From NCBI RefSeq assembly GCF_046546475.1, contig NZ_JBKGXS010000002.1, forward strand, positions 372,001 through 436,000: DNA of 64,000 nucleotides. The letters run 5' to 3'. The stretch comes from Pseudonocardia phyllosphaerae. GTDB taxonomy: Bacteria > Actinomycetota > Actinomycetes > Mycobacteriales > Pseudonocardiaceae. The translations under genes were made by a program, and so were the position numbers. This document shows positions 43,081-51,298 of this stretch, in pieces. Under the pieces are notes generated by a model. The model was not told where the DNA came from, ran no database searches, and saw nothing but the letters and a program-made list of their open reading frames with translations. Positions within the stretch are counted from its first letter, which is position 1. Each line of letters opens with the position of its first letter.

Positions 43081-44507
43081 TCCGGCCTCCCGTTCGCCAC
43101 CGCGGTCTCCCGCGGTGCGGTCTCCGCGGCGCTCGGCCGCGGGATCAGCAACGACACACCCAGCGCGGCCGCGGTGAGCACCGCCCCGGTGATCATCCCG
43201 CCGGTGTAGCCGGCGGCGGAGTGGTCGCTGCCGCCGAACGCGATCTGCGCGGCGGGCAGGACCACGAAGCTGATCCCGGCGCCGAGGTTGAACGCGCCCG
43301 CGTTGAGCCCCGGCAGCATCCCCGGGTTCTCCGGCGGCGACAGCAGCACCCCCAGCCCGTTGAGCATGATGTTGGCGATGCCGGCGTAGGTGATGCCGAG
43401 CAGCAGCGTCCCGGCGACCAGCACCGGCAGCGACGCGACCCCGGCAACGGCGAGCAGCACGGTCGCGGCGACGCTGCCCGCCAGCCCGATCCGCAGCACC
43501 GTCCGGTAGCCGAGCACCGGCGCGAGGCGTCCGGCGAACGGCCCGACCAGCCACCCGACCAGCGCGTACGGCGCGAGCAGCACCAGCGCGGTCAGGTCGG
43601 CGGGCAGCCCGAACCCGGCGCCGGTGGTGTTCTGCGCGAGCGAGGCGACCAGGCCGTTCGCGATCGCGAACACCCCGGTCATGGTGAGCAGCGTGGTCGC
43701 CAGCGTCGCCCAGGTGCCGCGGCGGCGCAGGAACGCCACCGGCACCAGCGGCTGCACGGTCCGCGCCTCGAGCGCGGCGAACACCGCCCCGGCCACGACG
43801 GCGACGACCACGTAGAGCGCGACCAGGCCCCAGTCGGCGTCGCCGAGCGCACCGGCCTCGTCGAAGGCCAGCAGCAGCGCGCCGACGGCGACGACCAGCG
43901 GGACGACGCCGCGCCAGTCCATCCGGGTCCCGGCCGAGGGTCGCGACTCGGTGCCCCACACCGCGACGCAGCCGATCGCGGCCACGGTGACCACGGCGAT
44001 CACCCAGAAGATCGAGCGGAAGCCGTAGGCGGTGGCGAGCCAGCCGCCGGCCAGCGCGTCGAGCCCGGCGACGCCGCCGTTCACCGCGGTGACCAGGCCG
44101 AGGGCGACGCCGTAGCGGCGCGGGTCGGTGATCTCGCTGCGCAGCATGAGCAGCCCGATCGGGACGACCGGACCGGTGACGCCCTGCAGGATCCGGCCGG
44201 CGAACAGCATCCCGACGCCGGTGGCGAGCGCGGCGATCACGCTGCCCAGCAACATCACCGCGAGCATCCCGAGCAGCACCCGGCGGCGCCCGGCGATGTC
44301 GGACAGCCGCGGCAGGAACAGCGAGAACATCGCGGCGAGGGTGAAGAACATCGTCTGCGACAGCCCGACGGTCGCCTCGTCGGTGCCCAGCTCGCGGGCC
44401 ATCGTGACCAGGGCGGGGCTGAGCATGGAGGCGTTGAGCTGGAACGCCACACAGGCGGCGACGACGGCGGCGACGAGCGCGGTCACCCGGCCGCGGGCGG
44501 CGGTCAT
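43077..44507 (-). CDS. MFS transporter, probable nucleoside or ribose carrier
   Basis: 476 residues with about 14 predicted helices, DHA2-like. Loop 2-3 motif: SLFLPRLSDIAGRRRVLLG; motif C-like GRILQGVTGPVVPIGL. ATG 44507 and the stop overlap hydrolase and ribokinase genes by 4 bp each. Its place between those enzymes suggests uptake of nucleosides or export of bases. Sequence alone cannot give the substrate. Confidence 0.85.
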   Translation of the reverse strand: MTAARGRVTALVAAVVAACVAFQLNASMLSPALVTMARELGTDEATVGLSQTMFFTLAAMFSLFLPRLSDIAGRRRVLLGMLAVMLLGSVIAALATGVGMLFAGRILQGVTGPVVPIGLLMLRSEITDPRRYGVALGLVTAVNGGVAGLDALAGGWLATAYGFRSIFWVIAVVTVAAIGCVAVWGTESRPSAGTRMDWRGVVPLVVAVGALLLAFDEAGALGDADWGLVALYVVVAVVAGAVFAALEARTVQPLVPVAFLRRRGTWATLATTLLTMTGVFAIANGLVASLAQNTTGAGFGLPADLTALVLLAPYALVGWLVGPFAGRLAPVLGYRTVLRIGLAGSVAATVLLAVAGVASLPVLVAGTLLLGITYAGIANIMLNGLGVLLSPPENPGMLPGLNAGAFNLGAGISFVVLPAAQIAFGGSDHSAAGYTGGMITGAVLTAAALGVSLLIPRPSAAETAPRETAVANGRPE

Positions 44508-45469
44508 GCGGCGTCCCCGGCCGTGCGCGCGGGCTCGCCGATGGTGCGCAGCGCGCCCACGACGAGGTCCCAGAACCGGGCGTGGTCGAGCTCGGTCGCC
44601 GCGTGCGTGCGGCAGCCGGCCGGGGCGGGCCCGCGCCGGTCGGCGACGGTCATCCCGGTGGTGTACCGCCCGGCTGTCTCGACGACGATCGGCATCGGTA
44701 CGGCACGCACGACGCGCGGGTCGATGACGTGCGCGACGGCGCAGGGGTCGTGCACCGGCGGCGCGTCGAATCCCTGCACGTCGCGGTAGGTGTCGGCGAA
44801 GAAGTCGAGCAGCTCGTCGACGAAGCGGGCGGGCCCGGTGCCGACGGCGCGGATCGCGTCCCGCACGTCCGGGGTGGCCAGCGCCTGGTGGGTGAGGTCG
44901 AGCCCGACCATGACGACCTCCCAGCCGGCCGAGAAGACGATCTCGGCGGCCTCCGGGTCGATGGCGATGTTGAACTCCGCGACCGGGGTCCGGTTGCCGA
45001 CCGCGACGCCACCGCCCATGAGCACGACCCGCTTGACGCGCTCGACGATCCGCGGCTCCCGGCGTGCGGCGAGGGCGATGTTGGTCAGCCCGCCGGTGGG
45101 GACCAGGGTGACCGTGCCGGGCTCGTGTGCCAGCACGGTGTCGACGATCAGGTCGACGGCGTGCCGGTCGACGGCGCCGAACGCGGGCTCGGGCAGCGCG
45201 GGGCCGTCGAGGCCGGTCTCGCCGTGGATGTCCGCGGCGACCTCGATCTCCCGCAGCAGCGGCCGGTCGGCGCCTGCGGCGAACGGGACGCCGGTGATGC
45301 CGGCCATCGTCGCGACCGACAACGCGTTGCGCGTGACCTTGGGCAGGGTCTGGTTGCCGACCACGGTGGTGACGGCGAGCAGCTCGATCGCCGGGTCGCC
45401 GTGCGCGAGCAGCAGGGCGATCGCGTCGTCGTGCCCGGGGTCGCAGTCCAGAATGATCTTCTCCGCCAT
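44504..45469 (-). CDS. Inosine-uridine-type nucleoside hydrolase
   Basis: 321 residues; cleaves ribonucleosides to base and ribose. The calcium-binding signature is IILDCDPGHDDAIALLLAHG, and the active-site region HDPCAVAHVIDP is present. ATG 45469 follows AGGTGGAG by about 8 nt and is preferred to an upstream ATG at 45502. It is the first gene of the salvage operon, divergent from lacI across a control region with two LacI-type operators. Confidence 0.93.
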   Translation of the reverse strand: MAEKIILDCDPGHDDAIALLLAHGDPAIELLAVTTVVGNQTLPKVTRNALSVATMAGITGVPFAAGADRPLLREIEVAADIHGETGLDGPALPEPAFGAVDRHAVDLIVDTVLAHEPGTVTLVPTGGLTNIALAARREPRIVERVKRVVLMGGGVAVGNRTPVAEFNIAIDPEAAEIVFSAGWEVVMVGLDLTHQALATPDVRDAIRAVGTGPARFVDELLDFFADTYRDVQGFDAPPVHDPCAVAHVIDPRVVRAVPMPIVVETAGRYTTGMTVADRRGPAPAGCRTHAATELDHARFWDLVVGALRTIGEPARTAGDAA

Positions 45470-45533
45470 CCGCGGATCTCCACCTCGTCGTAGAACCTCC
45501 ACGCCCGGTGGGGCGCAGCGCCATCGTCATCCG

Positions 45534-45545
45534 TCAAGCGTTTGA
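45534..45545. promoter_or_regulatory. LacI-type operator O1 (TCAAGCGTTTGA)
   Basis: Matches the perfect partner operator at 11 of 12 positions and has the central CG of LacI/GalR sites. It lies 14 bp from O2, toward the hydrolase operon. Confidence 0.75.
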
Positions 45546-45547
45546 CG

Positions 45548-45559
45548 TCAAGCGCTTGA
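45548..45559. promoter_or_regulatory. LacI-type operator O2 (TCAAGCGCTTGA)
   Basis: A perfect 12-bp palindrome with the AAGCGCTT core of LacI-family operators. It fills the spacer of the lacI promoter, so LacI should repress itself as well as the salvage operon. Confidence 0.8.
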
Positions 45560-45566
45560 TGTCGAC

Positions 45567-45572
45567 TAGACT
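45567..45572 (+). promoter_or_regulatory. -10 TAGACT for lacI
   Basis: TAGACT ends 6 nt before ATG 45579 (leaderless). TTGACG at 45542-45547 is a -35 candidate with a long 19-bp spacer. Confidence 0.6.
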
Positions 45573-45578
45573 GCTGTG

Positions 45579-46616
45579 ATGAGCGGGAACGGACGCAGGG
45601 TGACCGCGGCGATGGTCGCCGCACACGCCGGCACCAGCGTCTCGACGGTCTCGCTCGTGGTGAACGGCAAGGCCCGGGGCCGGGTGTCCGAGACAATCGC
45701 CGACCGGGTCCGCCGTTCGGTGTCCGAGCTCGGGTACGTGGTGGACCACGCCGCCAGCTCGCTCGCGCGCGGCCGGAGCGATCTGGTGGTCCTCCTGGCC
45801 CCGGACCTGCCGAACCCCTTCTTCGGCGACGTCGTCGCCGGTGTCCGCGCCGGCCTCGGCGAGCGCTACCACCTGATGCTGTCCACCCCGGCCGGGACGG
45901 GCACCCAGCCCGCCGCCGAGGACGTCGCCCGGGTCGCGGCGCTGCGCCCGACCGGGCTGCTGGTGCACGCGCCGTCGCCGTCACTGCTCGACGACCTGTC
46001 CCCCGACGGCCCGCCGCTGGTCCTGCTCGACGCGCGCGCTCCCGGCCACGACGCGGTGACCTTCGACTTCGGCCCCGGCGTCGACGCGCTGCTCACCCAC
46101 CTGGCCGCACTCGGGCACCGCCGGATCGCCTACCTGGACGGCACCACGCCGTCGGCGACGTTCGCGGTGCGCCGCGAGCTACTCGCCTCCCGCGCCGGTG
46201 CGCACGGTCTCACCGTGCTCGGCGACGAGGTCCGCGCCGACGTCACCCTCGACGCGGCCGCGGACACCGCGGTCGGCGCGCTGCCCCGCTGGCTCGACGA
46301 CGGCGCCACCGCGGTCGTCGCCGCCGCGGACACCCTGGCCTACGGCGTGCTCGCCGCCGCGGCCCGGCTCGGCCTCGCCGTGCCGGACGACGTCTCGGTC
46401 GCCGGGTTCGACGACCTGCCCTACTCGCAGATCACCGCACCGGCGCTGACCAGTGTGGGGCTGCCCGGGCACGCGCTGGGCCGGGCCGCGGCGCGCCGGC
46501 TCACCGCGGTGCTCGACGGCGACGACGCCGCTCCCCCGGTGTCCCCGATCGCCCGGCTGGCAGTCCGGCACAGCACGGCCCCGCCCCCGGGATCCGGGGA
46601 CGGGGCCGCGAGCTGA
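45579..46616 (+). CDS. LacI-family repressor of the nucleoside operon
   Basis: 345 residues. The N-terminal helix-turn-helix and hinge read RRVTAAMVAAHAGTSVSTVSLVVNGKARGRVS, followed by a ribose-binding-like effector domain (VVLLAPDLPNPFFGDVVAGV). ATG 45579 is preferred over GTG 45576 because it lies 6 nt from the -10. Probable inducer: ribose or a nucleoside. The stop region forms a long hairpin shared with aroG. Confidence 0.92.
   Translation: MSGNGRRVTAAMVAAHAGTSVSTVSLVVNGKARGRVSETIADRVRRSVSELGYVVDHAASSLARGRSDLVVLLAPDLPNPFFGDVVAGVRAGLGERYHLMLSTPAGTGTQPAAEDVARVAALRPTGLLVHAPSPSLLDDLSPDGPPLVLLDARAPGHDAVTFDFGPGVDALLTHLAALGHRRIAYLDGTTPSATFAVRRELLASRAGAHGLTVLGDEVRADVTLDAAADTAVGALPRWLDDGATAVVAAADTLAYGVLAAAARLGLAVPDDVSVAGFDDLPYSQITAPALTSVGLPGHALGRAAARRLTAVLDGDDAAPPVSPIARLAVRHSTAPPPGSGDGAAS
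46577..46607. terminator. Hairpin terminator overlapping the lacI 3' end
   Basis: GGCCCCG and CCCCGG on the left pair with CCGGGG and CGGGGCC on the right, interrupted by one mismatch, around a 3-nt GAT loop. It lies inside the last codons of lacI, before the convergent aroG stop at 46632. Confidence 0.75.
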
Positions 46617-46631
46617 TCCCCGGCGGGCGCC

Positions 46632-48041
46632 TCAGCCGCGCAGCATCTCCGCGACCAGGAACGCCAGCTCCAGGCTCTGCTGGGTGTTCAGCCGCGGGTC
46701 GCACGCGGTCTCGTAGCGACCGGCGAGATCGGTGTCGGAGATCCGCTGCGCGCCGCCCAGGCACTCGGTGACGTCCTCACCGGTGACCTCGACGTGGATG
46801 CCGCCCGGGTGCGTGCCCAGCGCGCGGTGCACCTCGAAGAAGCCCTGCACCTCGTCGACGATCCGGTCGAAGTGCCGGGTCTTGTAGCCGGTGGAGGCCT
46901 CGTGGGTGTTGCCGTGCATCGGGTCGCACTGCCAGATGACCTTGTGCCCGGACGCGGTGACCTTCTCGACGATCGCCGGGAGCACGTCGCGGACCTTGTC
47001 GTTGCCCATCCGCGAGATCAGCGACAGCCGGCCCGGCCGGTTGTGCGGGTCGAGCCGCTCGACGTACTCGACGGCCTGCTCCGGCGTCGTCGTCGGGCCG
47101 ATCTTCATGCCGATCGGGTTGGCGACGAGCTCGGCGAGGGCGACGTGCGCGCCGTCGAGCTGGCGGGTCCGCTCCCCGATCCAGAGCATGTGCGTGGACA
47201 GGTCGTAGAGCCGCGGCGCGGCGCCCGTGCCGTGCTCGTCGGCGCGCTCCAGGTCCAGGCGCAGCATCGAGCGCTCGTAGTCCAGCAGCAGGGCCTCGTG
47301 GCTGGCGTAGAACTCGACCTGGTGCAGGTTGTGGTCCTGCACGCCGCAGGCGTCCATGAAGCGGACCGCACGGTCGATCTCCGCGGCGACGGCCTCGTAC
47401 CGGACGCCGGCGGCGGAGGTCCGCACGAAGTCCTGGTTCCAGTGGTGGACCTTGGTCAGGTCGGCCATGCCGGTCGCGGTCAGCGCGCGGACCATGTTCA
47501 TCGCGGCCGAGGCGTTGGCGTAGGCGCGGATCATGCGCGACGGGTCCGGGGTGCGCAGCGCGGCGTCCGGCTCGAGGGCGTTGACGATGTCACCGCGGTA
47601 GGACGGCAGGCCCGCCGAGTCGATCGAGCTCGACCGCGGCTTGGCGTACTGCCCGGCGATCCGGCCGACCTTCACCACCGGCAGCGAGGCGCCGTAGGTG
47701 AGCACGACGGCCATCTGCAGCAGCGTGCGGATGGTCGCGCGGATGTGCGGCTCGGTGTTGTCGACGAAGGTCTCGGCGCAGTCCCCGCCCTGGAGCAGGA
47801 AGGCCTCCCCGTTCGCGACGGCGGCGAGACGCTCCTGCAGCCGGTCGACCTCGGGCGGGAGCACGACCGGCGGGACGGACTCCAGCACCTTGCGGACGTC
47901 ACCGACCCGCGACGGGTCGGGCCACTCGGGCTGCTGTGCGGCGGGGCGGGAGAGCGCGTCGTCCAGCGAGGAGCGCAGGTCCGCGGGCAGCGGCGGGAGC
48001 TCCGGGAGGACGTCGATCGGCGCGTCGACGGACCAGTTCAC
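46632..48041 (-). CDS. aroG: Class II DAHP synthase
   Basis: 469 residues; first shikimate step, joining PEP and erythrose-4-phosphate. Class II hallmarks: FLLQGGDCAETFVDN, KPRSSSIDSAGLPSYRGDIV, WQCDPMHGNTHEASTGYKTR with metal ligands, and HPGGIHVEVTGEDVTECLGG. GTG 48041 follows TATTCT by 7 nt. Position equals Rv2178c. Confidence 0.96.
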   Translation of the reverse strand: MNWSVDAPIDVLPELPPLPADLRSSLDDALSRPAAQQPEWPDPSRVGDVRKVLESVPPVVLPPEVDRLQERLAAVANGEAFLLQGGDCAETFVDNTEPHIRATIRTLLQMAVVLTYGASLPVVKVGRIAGQYAKPRSSSIDSAGLPSYRGDIVNALEPDAALRTPDPSRMIRAYANASAAMNMVRALTATGMADLTKVHHWNQDFVRTSAAGVRYEAVAAEIDRAVRFMDACGVQDHNLHQVEFYASHEALLLDYERSMLRLDLERADEHGTGAAPRLYDLSTHMLWIGERTRQLDGAHVALAELVANPIGMKIGPTTTPEQAVEYVERLDPHNRPGRLSLISRMGNDKVRDVLPAIVEKVTASGHKVIWQCDPMHGNTHEASTGYKTRHFDRIVDEVQGFFEVHRALGTHPGGIHVEVTGEDVTECLGGAQRISDTDLAGRYETACDPRLNTQQSLELAFLVAEMLRG

Positions 48042-48048
48042 GGCGCCC

Positions 48049-48054
48049 AGAATA
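48049..48054 (-). promoter_or_regulatory. -10 TATTCT for aroG
   Basis: Minus-strand TATTCT ends 7 nt before GTG 48041, giving a leaderless transcript that starts within the 28-bp gap after the exoribonuclease gene. Confidence 0.6.
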
Positions 48055-48069
48055 GGGCGGTGTGCCCGG

Positions 48070-48582
48070 TCACCGGGTCCCGGCCCCCGTGGCGCTCCCC
48101 TGGGCGACAGCCGCCTCGATCGCCTGCCAGCGCTGCAGGTTGTGCCGTGCGTCGGCGAGGGCGTCGTGCGCCTCCCGCGGCGGCGGGGGCAGCGTGGGCC
48201 GGCCGGTGTCCTCCCAGCGCTGGCGCAGCTCGCGGGTGAAGCGCGGCATCGCACGCGGCAGCGCGGGCATCGAGCCCCACAGCTGGCAGAGCGCGACGTG
48301 GTCGTAGGCGGCGATCCAGGCCCACAGCTCGACGTCGCCGGGTGCGGAGGTGCAGAACTCGAGGATCTCGTCGCGGATCCGGGCGCGCGACATCCACGCC
48401 TTGTCCGCCGGCGACGGGAGCTTCGGCAGCACGTTGGTGCGCACCCACTTCCCGGCCCGGTCCGGGTCGAACTCGGTGGAGACGGCGTAGAACTCCCGGC
48501 CGTCCTCGCCGACCATCCCGATCGACACCAGGTCGATGGTGGTGCCGTCCTCGATGAACTCGCAGTCGTAGAAGAAGCGCAT
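48070..48582 (-). CDS. 3'-5' exoribonuclease (Rv2179c type)
   Basis: 170-residue DEDDh-like nuclease: MRFFYDCEFIEDGTTIDLVSIG supplies the first acidic pair, AYDHVALCQLWG the middle Asp, and REAHDALADARHNLQRW the final HxxxxD. Rv2179c was described as founder of a distinct exoribonuclease family with this shortened layout. ATG 48582 has no strong ribosome site. It lies directly before aroG, as in mycobacteria. Confidence 0.9.
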   Translation of the reverse strand: MRFFYDCEFIEDGTTIDLVSIGMVGEDGREFYAVSTEFDPDRAGKWVRTNVLPKLPSPADKAWMSRARIRDEILEFCTSAPGDVELWAWIAAYDHVALCQLWGSMPALPRAMPRFTRELRQRWEDTGRPTLPPPPREAHDALADARHNLQRWQAIEAAVAQGSATGAGTR

Positions 48583-48613
48583 TCCGTGTTCCGTCGTCGG
48601 CGGTGCGGTCCGG

Positions 48614-48790
48614 GTGGATCCGCCCGGCGACGAGCGTACGTGTCAGCGGGTGCACCAGCTCCACAGCGGTCATCCGGACTTCCCTGCGCCCTACGCGCAG
48701 CTCGGCTCCGGCCCGATCTGGACTCGGCCGGTCGTCGAGGAGTTCGCCCGGCGCTGGTCACGCCGCCCGGGACGTCCGGCGTCCGCGTAG
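48614..48790 (+). pseudogene. Relic of a helix-turn-helix DNA-binding protein
   Basis: A 58-codon plus-strand frame (GTG 48614 to TAG 48788-48790) reads QRVHQLHSGHPDFPAPYAQL then GSGPIWTRPVVEEFARRW. This is the recognition helix and wing of small AlpA/excisionase-like actinobacterial regulators (xxPDFPxPxxxLxxGxIW). The first helix and normal start are missing; an in-frame stop lies at 48569. It sits in a 377-bp gap where the mycobacterial map has Rv2180c-Rv2181. The rest of the gap (48791-48959) shows nothing recognisable. Confidence 0.55.
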
Positions 48791-48959
48791 CGCGTCGGAT
48801 CGCACCGGCCGCCGACCGTGATCACCGCCGGGAACCGCGCCGCCACGGCCGCGACGGGGTCTCGGCCGCCGAATGCCTCAGCAGGTGAGGCTTCTTCGGA
48901 GTGGGTATGCCCGTCGCCCCGGCGCGGGCAGCGCGGCCCGCGCCCGGTGGCCGCGCCCC

Positions 48960-49715
48960 TCAGCTCGCGCGCGAGTCCGGCAGCTTCGGGTCGGGCAGCT
49001 TCGGCTCCGTCCGCGACGGCGCGGGCGGCGGGGCGCCTGCGGCGGCCTTCTCCTTGACCGAGGCCGCGTACAGGTCGACGTAGGTCTGCCCGGACAGCTC
49101 CATCAGCGCGTACATGATCTCGTCGGTCATGGAGCGCTCGATGAACCGGTCGCCTGCCATGCCCTCGTAACGGCTGAAGTCGATCGGCTCGCCGATCACG
49201 ATGCGCACCTTGAGCGGGCGCCACATCTTCGAGCCGATCGGGTTGACGCGGTCGGTGCCGACCATCGCCACCGGGATCACGCGGACGCCGGCCTCCAGTG
49301 CCATCCGGGCGACGCCGGTCTTGCCCTTGTAGAGGCGGCCGTCGGGCGAGCGGGTGCCCTCGGGGTAGATGCCGAGCAGCTTGCCCTCGTTGAGCAGCCG
49401 CACGGCGGTGTCCATCGCGGCGCGCGCCGCGGAGCCGCCGGAGCGGTCGACCGGGACCTGCCCGACGCCGCTGAAGAACTGCTTGGACAGCCAGCCACGC
49501 AGGCCCGGGCCGGTGAAGTACTCGCGCTTGGCGAGGAACGTGACCCGCCGCGGCAGCATCAGCGGCAGGAAGAAGGAGTCGGCGACGGCGAGGTGGTTGC
49601 TCGCGAGGATCGCGCCACCGTCACGCGGCACGTTCTCCGCCCCCACGATCGACGGTCTGCAGAACAGCCGCATGAGCGGCCCGAGCAGCACGAACTTGGA
49701 CCACCAGTACAGCAC
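48960..49715 (-). CDS. plsC: PlsC-family 1-acylglycerol-3-phosphate acyltransferase
   Basis: 251 residues; membrane-associated acyltransferase in phospholipid synthesis. The catalytic HX4D is SNHLAVADSFFLPL, and the glycerophosphate-binding motif is GIYPEGTRSPDGRLYKGKTG. A C-terminal Pro/Lys/Ser tail follows. GTG 49715 has GGGAGG upstream. Position equals Rv2182c. Confidence 0.92.
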   Translation of the reverse strand: MLYWWSKFVLLGPLMRLFCRPSIVGAENVPRDGGAILASNHLAVADSFFLPLMLPRRVTFLAKREYFTGPGLRGWLSKQFFSGVGQVPVDRSGGSAARAAMDTAVRLLNEGKLLGIYPEGTRSPDGRLYKGKTGVARMALEAGVRVIPVAMVGTDRVNPIGSKMWRPLKVRIVIGEPIDFSRYEGMAGDRFIERSMTDEIMYALMELSGQTYVDLYAASVKEKAAAGAPPPAPSRTEPKLPDPKLPDSRAS

Positions 49716-49867
49716 GCTGCGCTGCCTCCCTACGACGTCGCCGCGTCAGCCTACGGATGCCCGCGACGTTCCGACAACGGGGCGGCGATCACGTCGGTCC
49801 GGCCCGTGCCACCGGCGTCGTCGCCGTGCCACCATGGGCGCTCCGGACGGGCGAGGGAGGGCGTGCG

Positions 49868-50317
49868 ATGGAACCGCACGGCGGGTCCGGCCGCGACGAG
49901 GAGTTCGAGTCGATCGTCGCCGGCTGGCGCTCGGAGGGCTCGGTGCCCGCGTGGCCCGCCGAGCGTCCCGACCCCGCCCCGGAGGGTTCCGCCCCGCCGC
50001 CCGCTCAGGACGAGACCGGGCCGGGTGACACAGGACCGGACGTCGTCGACGCCGGCGCCGACCCCGACGACCACTACCACCCGCCCGAGCCGCCGCCGCT
50101 GCCCCGCCTGGGCCCACCGGCCGTCGTCGGGGGCGGGTTGATCGGGACGGGGCTGCTGCTCGCGGGCGCACCCGAGCTGGTCGGTGCAGGCGGGACGTGG
50201 CCGCTGCCGCTGGGCCTGGTGCTGATCGCGGCCGGGCTGGCGTGGCTGCTGCTGCGGCTGTGGACGGCCGACTCCGGTCCCGAGGACGACGACCTCGACG
50301 ACGGCTCGCGGCTCTGA
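49868..50317 (+). CDS. Small membrane protein with acidic, Pro-rich N-terminus
   Basis: 149 residues. About 75 disordered, acidic and Pro-rich residues (EEFESIVAGWRSEGSVPAW near the start) precede two helices (about 79-98, AVVGGGLIGTGLLLAGAPEL, and 104-124) and an acidic tail EDDDLDDGSRL. ATG 49868 follows GGGAGGG. No function recognised. It is divergent from plsC and converges on the glucokinase-like gene with a 9-bp gap. Confidence 0.75.
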   Translation: MEPHGGSGRDEEFESIVAGWRSEGSVPAWPAERPDPAPEGSAPPPAQDETGPGDTGPDVVDAGADPDDHYHPPEPPPLPRLGPPAVVGGGLIGTGLLLAGAPELVGAGGTWPLPLGLVLIAAGLAWLLLRLWTADSGPEDDDLDDGSRL

Positions 50318-50326
50318 CCCGCGGGG

Positions 50327-51298
50327 TCAGACGAGCAGGGCGTCCCGGGCCAGCGTCGCCGACCCGACGACGGCGGCCGCGGCCCCCAGCTGCGCGGTGC
50401 GGATCCGCGCGAGCGGCCGGTTCCCGGCGCCGGTGAGGATGCGGGCGTAGTGCTCGCGGGCCTCGTCGAGGAACAGCGGCGCCGAGGACGACACCCCACC
50501 CCCGATCACGACGACGTCCGGGTCGAACAGGTCCGCGACCAGCGACAACCCTTCCCCCAGCCAGCGGCCCATTTCGCGCACGGCGGCCCGGGCGACCGGG
50601 TCGCCCTCGCGGGCGGCGGAGGCGACCCGCTTGCCGGTGATCCGCCCCGGGTCGGCGGCGGCCTCCCGGGCCAGCGCCGACGGCCCCGCCACGTGCCCGC
50701 CCGAGACCAGCTCCAGGGCGGTCGTCGCCAGGGCGGTACCGCTGCAGTAGCGCTCCCAGCAGCCGCGCTTGCCGCACGGGCAGGCCCGCCCGTCCGGGAC
50801 GACCCGCAGGTGCCCCAGCTCGGGGGCGACACCGTGGGCGCCGCGGAACAGCGCGCCGTCGAGCAGCAGGGCGCCGCCGATGCCGGTGCCGATCGCGACC
50901 AGCACCGCGGTCGACGCCCCGGCGGCGGCGCCGTAGCGGCGCTCGGCCAGGGCGGCGGAGTTCGCGTCGTGCTCGACGACGACCGGGACACCGCCGAGCC
51001 GGTCACGGATCCGGTCGGCGACCGGGGCGTCGCGCCAGGACAGGTGCGGCGCATAGCGCACGAGCCCGCGCGGGGCGTCGACGAACCCGGCCAGTGCCAG
51101 CCCGACGGCCTCGGCCGGGTACCGGGTGCGCAGCTCGTCGACCGCACCGGCGATGGCCTGCTCCAGGGCGTCGTCGGTGCGCGGGGTGGGCGCGGTGGCG
51201 GTGTCGAGGATCTGCCCGTCGGCGTCGACGACCCCGGCCCGCACGCTGGTCCCGCCGACGTCGACGCCGATGGTGAGCCGGTCGTCGGCGTAGCTCAC
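50327..51298 (-). CDS. ROK-family glucokinase-like sugar kinase
   Basis: 323 residues. The phosphate-binding loop is LTIGVDVGGTSVRAGVVD, and the ROK zinc site is HLRVVPDGRACPCGKRGCWE (CxCGxxGCxE). No DNA-binding domain, so kinase rather than repressor. GTG 51298 overlaps the upstream gene by 4 bp; it is the distal gene of the ArsA-like operon. Glucose is the likeliest substrate by family, not proven. Confidence 0.88.
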   Translation of the reverse strand: MSYADDRLTIGVDVGGTSVRAGVVDADGQILDTATAPTPRTDDALEQAIAGAVDELRTRYPAEAVGLALAGFVDAPRGLVRYAPHLSWRDAPVADRIRDRLGGVPVVVEHDANSAALAERRYGAAAGASTAVLVAIGTGIGGALLLDGALFRGAHGVAPELGHLRVVPDGRACPCGKRGCWERYCSGTALATTALELVSGGHVAGPSALAREAAADPGRITGKRVASAAREGDPVARAAVREMGRWLGEGLSLVADLFDPDVVVIGGGVSSSAPLFLDEAREHYARILTGAGNRPLARIRTAQLGAAAAVVGSATLARDALLV

